From the NCBI GenBank assembly GCA_018817385.1, contig JAHIUA010000033.1, positions 32,677 to 96,676 of the forward strand: a stretch of 64,000 nt of DNA, read 5' to 3'. A model generated the notes under the pieces. It had not been told where the DNA came from. It was given only the letters and a program-made list of their open reading frames with translations, and made no database searches. The stretch is from Pseudomonadota bacterium. GTDB lineage: Bacteria > Desulfobacterota > Desulfobulbia > Desulfobulbales > Desulfocapsaceae. Position numbers and translations under genes: made by a program. Of this stretch, positions 26,708 through 34,889 are shown piece after piece; positions within the stretch are counted from its first letter, which is position 1, and every line of letters begins with the position of its first letter.

Positions 26708-27282
26708 GCTTGAGCAAGACTGGGGTAGACATTGTTCTTGTTCATTATCCGGTGATCAATAAGATTGGAGAGACTATCGGTTCAGCTGTAACGAATCTTG
26801 ATCTTCATGATATTGCCCGAGCGGCAAAGACCTTTGGTGTTGACAACTACTATATAGTCACACCATATACAGACCAGCAGGGACTGGTCGCTGAGATACT
26901 TGAGCATTGGAATAGCGGTCATGGGTCGGTCTACAACCCGGCCCGGAAAGAGGCGTTGGAACTGGTGAAGGTGGCAGATAGCCTGGAAACGGTGATCACC
27001 AGAATCACGGACAGGCAGGGGAAAAAACCCCTCCTTTTGACCACCAGCGCCCAGAGACAAAATAAAAGTTTGAGTTATCAAGAAGTGCGCGGCAGAATCA
27101 AAGAAGGAGAAGCAATGCTTCTTCTCTTTGGTACAGCACACGGTATGGCCCCGCAGGTCATGGACATGGCAGATTACACCCTGCCACCTGTGGGAGGCAA
27201 CACTGGATATAATCATCTTTCCGTACGCTCAGCCGTATCGATCATCCTTGATCGACTGCTAGGCAACCGGGAAGAAAATTAA
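26704..27282 (+). CDS. TrmD-associated SPOUT-type RNA methyltransferase
   Basis: A 192-residue protein of the small RNA-methyltransferase family (COG4752-like) often encoded between trmD and rplS. Visible patterns are [39 protein letters not shown] at the start and [15 protein letters not shown] near residues 138-152, with [19 protein letters not shown] at the end. The LFGTAHG loop fits an AdoMet-binding knot. The RNA substrate is not known. It is translationally coupled to trmD. Confidence 0.88.
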   Translation: MSLSKTGVDIVLVHYPVINKIGETIGSAVTNLDLHDIARAAKTFGVDNYYIVTPYTDQQGLVAEILEHWNSGHGSVYNPARKEALELVKVADSLETVITRITDRQGKKPLLLTTSAQRQNKSLSYQEVRGRIKEGEAMLLLFGTAHGMAPQVMDMADYTLPPVGGNTGYNHLSVRSAVSIILDRLLGNREEN

Positions 27283-27410
27283 GTTGAGCAATAAAAAAAA
27301 CAACCAAGTTACAAAAACGAAGAATATCAGACAGCTAAGTAGATAGGTAAACGCAGAATCAGAGCGTAGACCTCGAAAAGCTTCATAACCGACAAACAAC
27401 GGAAAATATT

Positions 27411-27764
27411 ATGAGCACTATTATCGAAAGAATTGAAATGGAACAGATGCGCCAGGATCACCCGGATTTTCGCCCAGGTGACACCATAAAGGTTTTCATA
27501 CGCATCATTGAGGGAAACAAAGAGCGTGTCCAGATCTTCCAGGGTGTGGTCATCAAACGCAAAAAAGGAATGATGGATGCTTCCTACAGCGTTCGTAAAA
27601 TTTCCCATGGGGTTGGCGTTGAAAAGACGTTCGCCCTCCACAATCCGCGTATTGAGAAAATCGAAGTTGTCAGCCGTGGCCGAGTTCGACGTTCACGCCT
27701 CTTCTACCTGCGTGACAGACGTGGTAAAGCCGCACGTATCCGCGAGCGCGGTCTTGTCCGCTGA
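27411..27764 (+). CDS. rplS: 50S ribosomal protein L19
   Basis: A 117-residue bL19 protein: [34 protein letters not shown] and [31 protein letters not shown]. It sits at the 30S-50S interface. It follows the methyltransferase after a 128-base spacer and probably also has its own promoter there. Its 3' end overlaps the inferred start of rnhB. Confidence 0.98.
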   Translation: MSTIIERIEMEQMRQDHPDFRPGDTIKVFIRIIEGNKERVQIFQGVVIKRKKGMMDASYSVRKISHGVGVEKTFALHNPRIEKIEVVSRGRVRRSRLFYLRDRRGKAARIRERGLVR

Positions 27765-28443
27765 TCAGCAGCGCCCAGCTCCATCGCAGGTAAGGATAGA
27801 TGAAATTCTATCCTTACCTGCTTCTTTGCAGAAGCACAACTTCCAACTCGAACGCAGCCTGCGACACGAGGGTTTCTCCGTTGTGGCTGGTCTTGATGAA
27901 GTTGGCAGAGGCCCCTTAGCGGGACCGGTGATTGCTGCAGCCGTCATTCTTCCCGAAGAATGTGAACACGCCCTTTTTCTCGACTCGAAAAAGCTCTCCG
28001 CCCGAAAACGGCAACTCCTTTTCAGCCACCTCCAGGAAATACCTGCCCGTATCGGTATCGGCACAGTCTCCCAGCAGACCATAGACAGGATCAATATCCT
28101 CCAGGCTTCACTACTGGCCATGCAACGTGCTGTTGAGGATCTGAGACGGCAAAATTATTCTCCGGATTTCCTTCTGGTGGACGGGAAATTTCCGGTTCCA
28201 CTTACTATGCCGCAATACCCCTTGATAAAAGGAGAAAACCGTTCCGCCTCCATTGCCGCTGCCTCCATCGTGGCCAAGGTAACCCGTGATCAACTGATGG
28301 AAACACTTCATCACCAGTTTCCCTGTTATAATTTCCAGAGCAACAAGGGATACCCGACCAAGGAACATCGTCAGGCAATCAAAGAATATGGGATTTCTTC
28401 CCATCATCGTCTGAGCTTTAAGGGGGTCAAAGAGTTTGTCTGA
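27754..28443 (+). CDS. rnhB: Ribonuclease HII
   Basis: RNase HII removes ribonucleotides and RNA primers from DNA. The catalytic core is complete: [23 protein letters not shown] with the DEVGRG acidic pair, [21 protein letters not shown] with its Asp, and [13 protein letters not shown]. The end is [28 protein letters not shown]. No ATG precedes the core outside rplS. I infer a TTG start at 27754 overlapping the rplS stop (229 residues); a second TTG at 27826 would give about 205 residues, near the E. coli length. Confidence 0.93.
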   Translation: MSADQQRPAPSQVRIDEILSLPASLQKHNFQLERSLRHEGFSVVAGLDEVGRGPLAGPVIAAAVILPEECEHALFLDSKKLSARKRQLLFSHLQEIPARIGIGTVSQQTIDRINILQASLLAMQRAVEDLRRQNYSPDFLLVDGKFPVPLTMPQYPLIKGENRSASIAAASIVAKVTRDQLMETLHHQFPCYNFQSNKGYPTKEHRQAIKEYGISSHHRLSFKGVKEFV

Positions 28444-28813
28444 GGCACGAATCACTCTCGGGAAACAGGGGGAAGATCTTGCAGCCCACCACCTCATAAA
28501 ACTGGGTTTTTCCATCCTGGCACGAAATTATAGGCAAAAAATTGGAGAAATTGATATCATAGCTCGTGATGGGAATTGTCTGGTCTTTGTCGAGGTTAAG
28601 ACCAGAAAAACCCTCCGTTTTGGCCAACCTTTCGAGGCAGTGACCACAAAGAAACAGGCCCAGCTGACAAGAGTTGCCCTCGACTACCTGAATCGTAACA
28701 AACTCCTGGACCAGCCGGCCCGTTTTGATGTTATTTCCATACTGCTTCCAGACAAGGGCAAAGTTGCCATTGAACATATCCCCAACTGTTTTGAATCAGT
28801 CTCGGGCTGGTAA
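28436..28813 (+). CDS. yraN: UPF0102 nuclease-like protein YraN
   Basis: A 125-residue restriction-endonuclease-fold protein. The family motif is GKQGEDLAAHHLIKLGFSILARNYRQKIGEIDIIARDG followed by LVFVEVKTRK, which contains the E...D...ExK catalytic pattern. The cellular role is not firmly established. It commonly follows rnhB, as here, and overlaps it by 8 bases. The start is a TTG codon. Confidence 0.92.
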   Translation: MSEARITLGKQGEDLAAHHLIKLGFSILARNYRQKIGEIDIIARDGNCLVFVEVKTRKTLRFGQPFEAVTTKKQAQLTRVALDYLNRNKLLDQPARFDVISILLPDKGKVAIEHIPNCFESVSGW

Positions 28814-29001
28814 CGCCTTACTCACTCGCAAATTTTGACGTACACACTCTTAAACAAGCAACCAACGTAAGCCAAGAAAATAATTGTTCATGTCAGCTGT
28901 ATGCACGCATGCTTCATTCCTGCATGGGAGTTGAGCCTTGGGATCATCACCTCCAGTACCGTTCAACATTCTATGTTTATCTTTCAAAAACAGTGTCTTC
29001 C

Positions 29002-30021
29002 ATGCTTCCTCTTGCCATAACCATGGGCTGCCCTGCCGGCATTGGCCCAGAGATCATTCTCAAATATTTCAGTCTCCCCGAGGACCATGAGCGACCAGCC
29101 GCTGTCGTCATTGGGGATTTCTCGGCACTGAGCTATTACGCCGACAGATTCAAATATGATGTCTCCATCATCCCCTGGACCCCGGGTGAGCCGATTCAAA
29201 TAGAACGTGGAGTTATTCCGCTCTTTGAGACTTCCCACCTGGCAGCAGAGGATATCCATCCCGGTCATCCCTCCAAAAAGACCGCAGTAGCCATGGCCGA
29301 TGCCATTATTGCTGCGGTCAGAGGAATCCAGGGATCGATTTTTTCTGCCCTTTGTACCTGTCCGATCTCAAAAATAGCTCTTCAGGAAAGCGGCCATTAC
29401 TATCCCGGCCATACAGAGATGCTGGCGGCCCTCACTGCTTCTCCGACTCAGGTTATGATGATGGCAGGCAGGAGCCTGCGTATTACCCTGGCAACCATAC
29501 ACTGCGCCCTGGCCCAGGTCCCCGAACTCCTTCAGGAAGAATCACTGTGCGCTCTCTTCAGCACCACCCATCAAAGTCTGAAGATTGACTTTGACATTGC
29601 GGCACCCAGGATTGCCGTGGCCGCCCTTAATCCCCATGCCGGGGAAGGGGGTATGTTTGGTAGAGAAGAAGAACAGATCATTATTCCAGCTATGAAAAAG
29701 GCAAAAAACAAAGGAATAAACTTGCATGGCCCCTTTCCTCCTGATACCATTTTTTTTAAAGCTGCACAGGGTCACTATGATGCCGTCGTCTGCATGTACC
29801 ATGATCAGGGACTGATTCCTTTCAAACTCCTCCACTTTTCGGACGGAGTAAATGTTACCCTCGGTCTCCCCATTGTCCGTACATCCGTTGACCACGGTAC
29901 GGCCTATGACATCGCCGGCAAGTCCATTGCTGACCCGGCAAGTCTCGTTGCCGCAGTGGAGTTGGCAACCACAATTGCAGGCAACAGGGCTCGACACAAG
30001 AGTGCACCTGCAGTCAATTAA
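29002..30021 (+). CDS. pdxA: 4-hydroxythreonine-4-phosphate dehydrogenase
   Basis: About 339 residues from the ATG at 29002, which gives the family start MLPLAITMGCPAGIGPEIILKYF; in-frame codons further upstream to 28909 have no family resemblance. PdxA makes a pyridoxal phosphate precursor with NAD. Metal-binding His residues are in GHTEML, TIHCALAQVP and YHDQGLIPFK. Other signatures are NPHAGEGGMFGREE and GLPIVRTSVDHGTAYDIAGKS. It is followed 9 bases later by tmk. The 28814-29001 spacer shows nothing else. Confidence 0.95.
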   Translation: MLPLAITMGCPAGIGPEIILKYFSLPEDHERPAAVVIGDFSALSYYADRFKYDVSIIPWTPGEPIQIERGVIPLFETSHLAAEDIHPGHPSKKTAVAMADAIIAAVRGIQGSIFSALCTCPISKIALQESGHYYPGHTEMLAALTASPTQVMMMAGRSLRITLATIHCALAQVPELLQEESLCALFSTTHQSLKIDFDIAAPRIAVAALNPHAGEGGMFGREEEQIIIPAMKKAKNKGINLHGPFPPDTIFFKAAQGHYDAVVCMYHDQGLIPFKLLHFSDGVNVTLGLPIVRTSVDHGTAYDIAGKSIADPASLVAAVELATTIAGNRARHKSAPAVN

Positions 30022-30030
30022 GGATTCCAC

Positions 30031-30645
30031 ATGGCAGTAAACAGAACCGGCTTACTCATCGTCTTTGAAGGAACTGACGGAACTGGTAAATCCACCCAAC
30101 TCCAGCTTCTCGCCGATACCCTGCAAGAACAAGGATTTCCTGTGTTGAGTACCCGGGAGCCCACCGAAGGGGTCTACGGCAGAAAGATTCGCGAACTCTA
30201 TACGCATCGTCACACCATCAGCCAGGAAGAGGAACTTGACCTCTTTCTGGCCGACCGAAAAGAACATGTCGAGGAAATCCTCTCTCCGGCCCTGGAGGCG
30301 GGAAAGATCATCCTCTGTGACCGTTATTATCTTTCCACCATCGCCTACCAGGGGGCTGCCGGCCTTGATCCAGAGTATATACTGGCCCGCAATGACTTTG
30401 CCCCGGCTCCTGATCTTGTACTCCTCTTCCAGGCCCCCATCCAGACCGGAATCAAGCGCATTACCCAGGGACGGGGAGAAAGACTGAATGACTTTGAAAA
30501 AGAAGACTATCTCCGCCAGGTGGCCATAATGTTTTCCCAAATTGAGCTTCCCTTCATCCGTAGGATTGATGCCGCCCGCAGTATCGAGGCCATTCACTGC
30601 GATGTCCTCAACCTTGTTCAACCTCTTCTTGAGAAACTGCAATGA
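30031..30645 (+). CDS. tmk: Thymidylate kinase
   Basis: A 204-residue dTMP kinase. The P-loop is FEGTDGTGKSTQLQLLAD, the DRY-type motif is LCDRYYLSTIAYQGAAGLD, the nucleotide-binding segment is TREPTEGVYGRKIRE, and a lid region is RGERLNDFEKEDYLRQV. It converts dTMP to dTDP in DNA precursor synthesis. It overlaps the downstream TPR lipoprotein gene by four bases. Confidence 0.97.
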   Translation: MAVNRTGLLIVFEGTDGTGKSTQLQLLADTLQEQGFPVLSTREPTEGVYGRKIRELYTHRHTISQEEELDLFLADRKEHVEEILSPALEAGKIILCDRYYLSTIAYQGAAGLDPEYILARNDFAPAPDLVLLFQAPIQTGIKRITQGRGERLNDFEKEDYLRQVAIMFSQIELPFIRRIDAARSIEAIHCDVLNLVQPLLEKLQ

Positions 30646-32393
30646 CCTCAGTCCCTCGCCCCCTCAGCTGCCTTTTGATCCTGACTTTCGCCCTGCTCTT
30701 CCTTCTTGGAGGATGCAGCACTCCTCCTCTGCTCGATGAATCACTGCAGCCACATCCTTTTCTGGATGAAGAAGAAACAGGGAAAGGGGAAGAACGGGTT
30801 GACATCTCCTGCTCCTATTTTTATTTCCTCTGGGGCTGCCATGCGGAAAATAACAAACAGTACAACGAGGCCCAGGAGGCCTATGAAAAGGCATTAATCT
30901 GTGACCCTGATTCCCATTATGTCCTGCGTAAACTCCCTCTTCTCCTCATCAAGATGGGAAAATACAAGGCGGCGGCCCAGTGGCTGCGGCAGATTATTGC
31001 TGACAATCCTGAAAACATCACCGACAGACTGCTTCTCGCCCGTCTTGATGTACGCAACGGTGAAATCGAAGAGGCTATCCAGCTGTACACGGATATTCTG
31101 CTGCTGAATCCTGAAGATGAAACCATCCTCCTCCGTCTGGGATTCCTTTATTCCCAGGAAAATCGCACCACTGATGCGGAGAAGGCCTTCAAAAAAGCCC
31201 TGGCTCTGAACCCGGACTCCCTCTTTGCTCACCTTTACCTGGCACGTCTGGCCAGCCAGATAGGAGATTTTGTCGAGGCGGCAAAGTGGTATGAAAAAGG
31301 CCTGGAACTCAACTGGTCTGCCAACCTTGCTCTCGAACTCGCAGATTTCTATAGCGTTCTTGAAAAGTACGATCGGGTAGAGGCCCTGTATCGATCAGTT
31401 CTCAACCTGGTCCCTAATGACGAACAGGCCAGCCTTGGTCTGGTCCACATCCTGCTCCTCCAGGATCGTGAAGAAGACGCCCTTGAGGAATTGCGACGAC
31501 TGCGGGAACTGAGTGAAGAGACAGAACAGATAGATATGATCACCAGTCGTCTCTACCTCCGTTCCGGAAAGCTTGACGAGGCAGCCAAAATCCTGGGACC
31601 CATTGTCGCCAATGACAAATCATCTGAAGCGGCCTACATGCTTGGGGTTATTCGCTATGAAGAAAAGAACTTTGCAGAAGCCATGGAGATTCTGGGCAAG
31701 ATTTTACCTGATTCCAGTCCCTATCAGGATAGTATTTCTCTCCAGGTACGAATTCTCATGGAGAATAAACAGGAGCAACAGGCTATTGTATTGCTCAAAC
31801 ATGTCTTGAAGGATGAGATTGGCAACACCCCCGCCCTCTATGCCCTCCTGGCCTCTCTCTACATGGAACAAAATATGATGGCTGAAGGCTACCAGGTCCT
31901 TGAAGATGCACTGGAAAGATATCCGGATAACGAACAACTCTACTTTGAATACGGTCTTCTCCTCGAACAGGATGGCAAACAGCAACAGGCCATAGTCAGC
32001 ATGGAAAAGGTTCTGGAGTTGGAGCCCGATCATGCAGAGGCCCTGAATTATATCGGCTATACCTGGGCAGACAATAACATCAATCTGGAAAAGGCGTTGG
32101 AATATATTCAACAATCCATGACCTTGAAACCAGACAATGGATATATACGAGACAGCCTGGGCTGGGTCTATTTCCGTCTAGGAAAGCTGGACAGGGCCAT
32201 TGAAGAAATTCTTGGAGCCCTGAAACTGGAACCGAATGATCCGCATATTTATGAGCACCTTGGTGACATCTATCGACAACAGGGGAAAAACGACGAGGCC
32301 AGGAAGGCTTACCAAAAAGCCGGAGAACTCTTTGGGGAAGAAAACAAAAAACTCCGCGTCCAGGAAAAAATCGATGGCCTGCAGGGAAAATAA
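30642..32393 (+). CDS. TPR-repeat lipoprotein
   Basis: A 583-residue lipoprotein: signal peptide LLILTFALLFLLGGC with the lipobox LGGC, then about twelve tetratricopeptide repeats across residues 55-575 (patterns such as AQEAYEKALICDPDSHYVL, DAEKAFKKALALNPDSLFAHLYLARLA, AEALNYIGYTWADNNINLEKAL). TPR proteins act as scaffolds; the tmk-TPR-LolB-like order suggests a role in outer-membrane lipoprotein handling or secretion, but that is inference. It overlaps both neighbours: tmk by 4 bases and the next lipoprotein by 20 bases. Confidence 0.9.
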   Translation: MTSVPRPLSCLLILTFALLFLLGGCSTPPLLDESLQPHPFLDEEETGKGEERVDISCSYFYFLWGCHAENNKQYNEAQEAYEKALICDPDSHYVLRKLPLLLIKMGKYKAAAQWLRQIIADNPENITDRLLLARLDVRNGEIEEAIQLYTDILLLNPEDETILLRLGFLYSQENRTTDAEKAFKKALALNPDSLFAHLYLARLASQIGDFVEAAKWYEKGLELNWSANLALELADFYSVLEKYDRVEALYRSVLNLVPNDEQASLGLVHILLLQDREEDALEELRRLRELSEETEQIDMITSRLYLRSGKLDEAAKILGPIVANDKSSEAAYMLGVIRYEEKNFAEAMEILGKILPDSSPYQDSISLQVRILMENKQEQQAIVLLKHVLKDEIGNTPALYALLASLYMEQNMMAEGYQVLEDALERYPDNEQLYFEYGLLLEQDGKQQQAIVSMEKVLELEPDHAEALNYIGYTWADNNINLEKALEYIQQSMTLKPDNGYIRDSLGWVYFRLGKLDRAIEEILGALKLEPNDPHIYEHLGDIYRQQGKNDEARKAYQKAGELFGEENKKLRVQEKIDGLQGK

Positions 32394-33213
32394 AAAAGGA
32401 TGGAATGGGATAGCTCTTCTTTTAGCCGCCGTTTTTCTTGACCTTTTTCTCGGGGGATGCGCCAGACAACGTTGGAGCGAAAAACTTAACGAGGAAGAGG
32501 TGGCAGGGGTGGCAGAGACCATCCAGCGCATGCAGGAAGAGAGCAAGTCCTGCCCCAACAGCTTTGACGCCACGGCCTTGATCTTCTGGAAGCATCCAAT
32601 GGAAGAGAGCGCTATTGAAGGGTATCTGCAGTTGCTTGCCCCCTCTTTTTTCAAATTCGTAATCAATAATCCGCTGGGCCAACCCCTTTACGCCATTTCC
32701 AGTAATGGAAGGACATTCCAATCGCTGCACATAGCTCAACAGAAACATATTCGCGGCAATATCCGTTCCCTGGCCCTGCGCAATGAAATACTGCCCATTC
32801 TGGTCAGCGACAACTGGTTTGCCTACCTCAGCGGACGCCTTCCTGATCGAGCTGTGGAGATAGAGGAAATAAACCGGGATCCAGCCAGTCAAACCCTATG
32901 GCTGCATCTTGCCAATCCTGGACCCGAAAGGACAACAGAGAAGGTCTATGTCCATCTTGCCCCGGCAAAGAGAGAGGTTCTTGGCTATCTGATACTTGAT
33001 TCAAAAGGCGCGACCCTTGCTGAAATTTCCTACAAGGAGGAGGAAGGCAAAGGCGATCGCTGTCTGCCTCGAAAGAATATAGCAGTCACCAACCTCTCCT
33101 GGGGAGCTGAGTTCAGGATTGAACTCAAGGAGATCAGGACCGACATCCAGTTACAGGAGGATGATTTTGGGTTACCGGTTCCTCCCGGATACGCGACTCA
33201 GTTCCAACCCTGA
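32374..33213 (+). CDS. Lipoprotein, possibly LolB/DUF4292-like
   Basis: About 279 residues from the ATG at 32374, which overlaps the end of the TPR gene and opens a lipoprotein signal peptide (GIALLLAAVFLDLFLGGC). The mature part resembles the beta-rich LolA/LolB-type fold (IEGYLQLLAPSFFKFVINNPLGQPLYAISSNGRTFQSLH, YLILDSKGATLAEISYKEEEG), by overall pattern and not by a diagnostic motif. LolB inserts lipoproteins into the outer membrane. The frame is open further upstream but that portion lies inside the TPR gene. Confidence 0.75.
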   Translation: MACRENKKGWNGIALLLAAVFLDLFLGGCARQRWSEKLNEEEVAGVAETIQRMQEESKSCPNSFDATALIFWKHPMEESAIEGYLQLLAPSFFKFVINNPLGQPLYAISSNGRTFQSLHIAQQKHIRGNIRSLALRNEILPILVSDNWFAYLSGRLPDRAVEIEEINRDPASQTLWLHLANPGPERTTEKVYVHLAPAKREVLGYLILDSKGATLAEISYKEEEGKGDRCLPRKNIAVTNLSWGAEFRIELKEIRTDIQLQEDDFGLPVPPGYATQFQP

Positions 33214-33267
33214 TCAGTACCTTCACAAAATTCTCTTCGTGTTTTTTTGAAAAGCATTTCTAAGGTA

Positions 33268-33290
33268 CTTCCCCCCCCTCAAGGGGGGAC
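33268..33290. other. G/C hairpin between convergent genes
   Basis: CCCCCC (33273-33278) pairs with GGGGGG (33283-33288) around a TCAA loop, midway between convergent genes. There is no T-run on either side, so bidirectional termination is only a possibility. Confidence 0.3.
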
Positions 33291-33319
33291 GACTGTACTG
33301 AGGGCCAGCTTACCGTTCA

Positions 33320-34354
33320 TCACCGGTGTGAGTTCTTAGGCTTAGGCGCTTGTTTTTTGTCAAGGGCATCGTAGGAGTTAACGATTATGACAAAGAGGTT
33401 GTTTTCTTTGAAAAAGACCTGCTGCAGATCATAATTATTATTGGGAAAAAGCTCCAGGACCACCTGTACCCGGTCAGGCTCGTGAAACGGCTCCACCCGG
33501 ATGCGATCCACGTATTTCCCATGGCTGGCCAGCTCTCTCACCACCGCCTCACCCAGTCTTGTACCGGGAAAATCACAGATGACCCGAGGGATTCCATCCT
33601 CTTTTCCGCTCACCGTGGGAGGATAAAACCCATTGAGTTTAAAGAGGACCATTTCTCCATTATTGGATGTGTTCTCAAAGGAGACCTCACTCAGCAATGG
33701 GTCTGGGACAGGTTCACCCTCTTCTTCCACCTCTGTATTCTCTTCCGTGCCCGGCACCTTAGGCAGTGGAGGAGCAGAAGCCGACACCTCTGATTCAGTC
33801 GCCTTGTTTTCAGTCTGAGCACCAGCCTTCACTGATTCCTCGACAACGGATTGGGGAGCAAGCGACTCTTGCGCAGCAACCACCTGAGAGGGCCCCCCTT
33901 TTTCTGGAGTCGCAGAGACAACGGGTTCTACTGGCTTAGGAGGAAGATCTGCCGCGACAAGGAGAATGGTCAGGATATTTTCATCTCTATCAAACTGCTG
34001 ATCAAAATGATACTCTCCTGGAGAAACAAGATCGATCACCACTCTGGTCTTATCCGGGTGAATCCCCATGCGTATTTTTCGCACCATGCTGCCTTCTGCA
34101 ACAATGGTCGCGGGAACGCTGCGGTGCGGGCGTGTTTGCATAAAGTCAAAGACCACACGCGGATTGTCTCCTTTCATGGCAAAGGCCTTGGGGAGATGCG
34201 GACCATTGAGATGAAAAATCACTGCCGCATTGTGTCCATCCTTTTCCTGGTAAATCACTTTCTCGATCATGGCATCGGCAGCTTTTGCCGCTCCAGGAAC
34301 AAAAGCAAACAGCAAACAGCCAAGCAGAAAACAAACACTATTCCGACTCTTCAT
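33320..34354 (-). CDS. Periplasmic protein with two AMIN domains
   Basis: About 344 residues from the Met that opens the signal peptide MKSRNSVCFLLGCLLFAFVPGAAKA (start at 34354). Two AMIN-like beta-sandwich domains are visible, at about residues 30-135 (VIFHLNGPHLPKAFAMKGDNPRVVFDFMQT) and 235-335 (VLFKLNGFYPPTVSGKEDGIPRVICDFPGT), joined by a Pro/Glu/Ser-rich linker. AMIN domains target proteins to peptidoglycan or to secretin complexes such as PilQ. No amidase domain is present. It faces the LolB-like gene tail to tail. An in-frame ATG at 34396 adds 14 residues. Confidence 0.85.
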   Translation of the reverse strand: MKSRNSVCFLLGCLLFAFVPGAAKAADAMIEKVIYQEKDGHNAAVIFHLNGPHLPKAFAMKGDNPRVVFDFMQTRPHRSVPATIVAEGSMVRKIRMGIHPDKTRVVIDLVSPGEYHFDQQFDRDENILTILLVAADLPPKPVEPVVSATPEKGGPSQVVAAQESLAPQSVVEESVKAGAQTENKATESEVSASAPPLPKVPGTEENTEVEEEGEPVPDPLLSEVSFENTSNNGEMVLFKLNGFYPPTVSGKEDGIPRVICDFPGTRLGEAVVRELASHGKYVDRIRVEPFHEPDRVQVVLELFPNNNYDLQQVFFKENNLFVIIVNSYDALDKKQAPKPKNSHR

Positions 34355-34575
34355 AAAAGATAGACTCGATAAAAAGTTAATAATCATCATGAGCAACGCC
34401 AGACTTCGAAAAGAATCGGCTACGGGGGTTACGAATGTAAAAAATAGTACTCACAGGCAGCATACAGTAGTGACTGAAAAGTTGTCACAACAAAGCAGAT
34501 AAAGATTTTTTATGAAGCTATCATAAAAAGAAGACCTTCGTAATACAGTGACTCTTCAGGTTATTATCAAGAATA

Positions 34576-34699
34576 GGCAACCAACCCTTTTGTAACTGGT
34601 TCGTAGTGCTTTATATTCGTTCAGTGACGACTTCGAAGCAGACTCATGCTATTCGAGAAGACCTCAACGGACAAAGATGGAGTGCTGCTGAAGAGTTAC
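34576..34699 (+). repeat. Dispersed intergenic repeat, copy 2 (about 124 nt)
   Basis: This segment aligns without gaps to 61247-61370 over about 124 bases, including a shared TTTATATTCGTTCA block, CTTCGAAGCA, TGCTATTCGA, GACC and GAGTTAC. The last 66 bases also match 19624-19689 in reverse. It occupies the spacer (34355-34889) between the AMIN protein and the radical SAM gene. I see no other feature in that 535-base spacer. Confidence 0.7.
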
Positions 34700-34889
34700 A
34701 TGAAACATAACATGCTCTTTTTCCAAGAACAAATAAGATACTTTTTTGAATACATCATCCTGTCTTGAAAAGTCAACTTATTTTAAGTAAATGAGGATGG
34801 CTACACGCTCAACAAAACCGGGCAATTCCCACTGCAGGAAATTCTTTTTCAGTGATACCGCCCATACCAAAACCATGAGATCAACTCAT

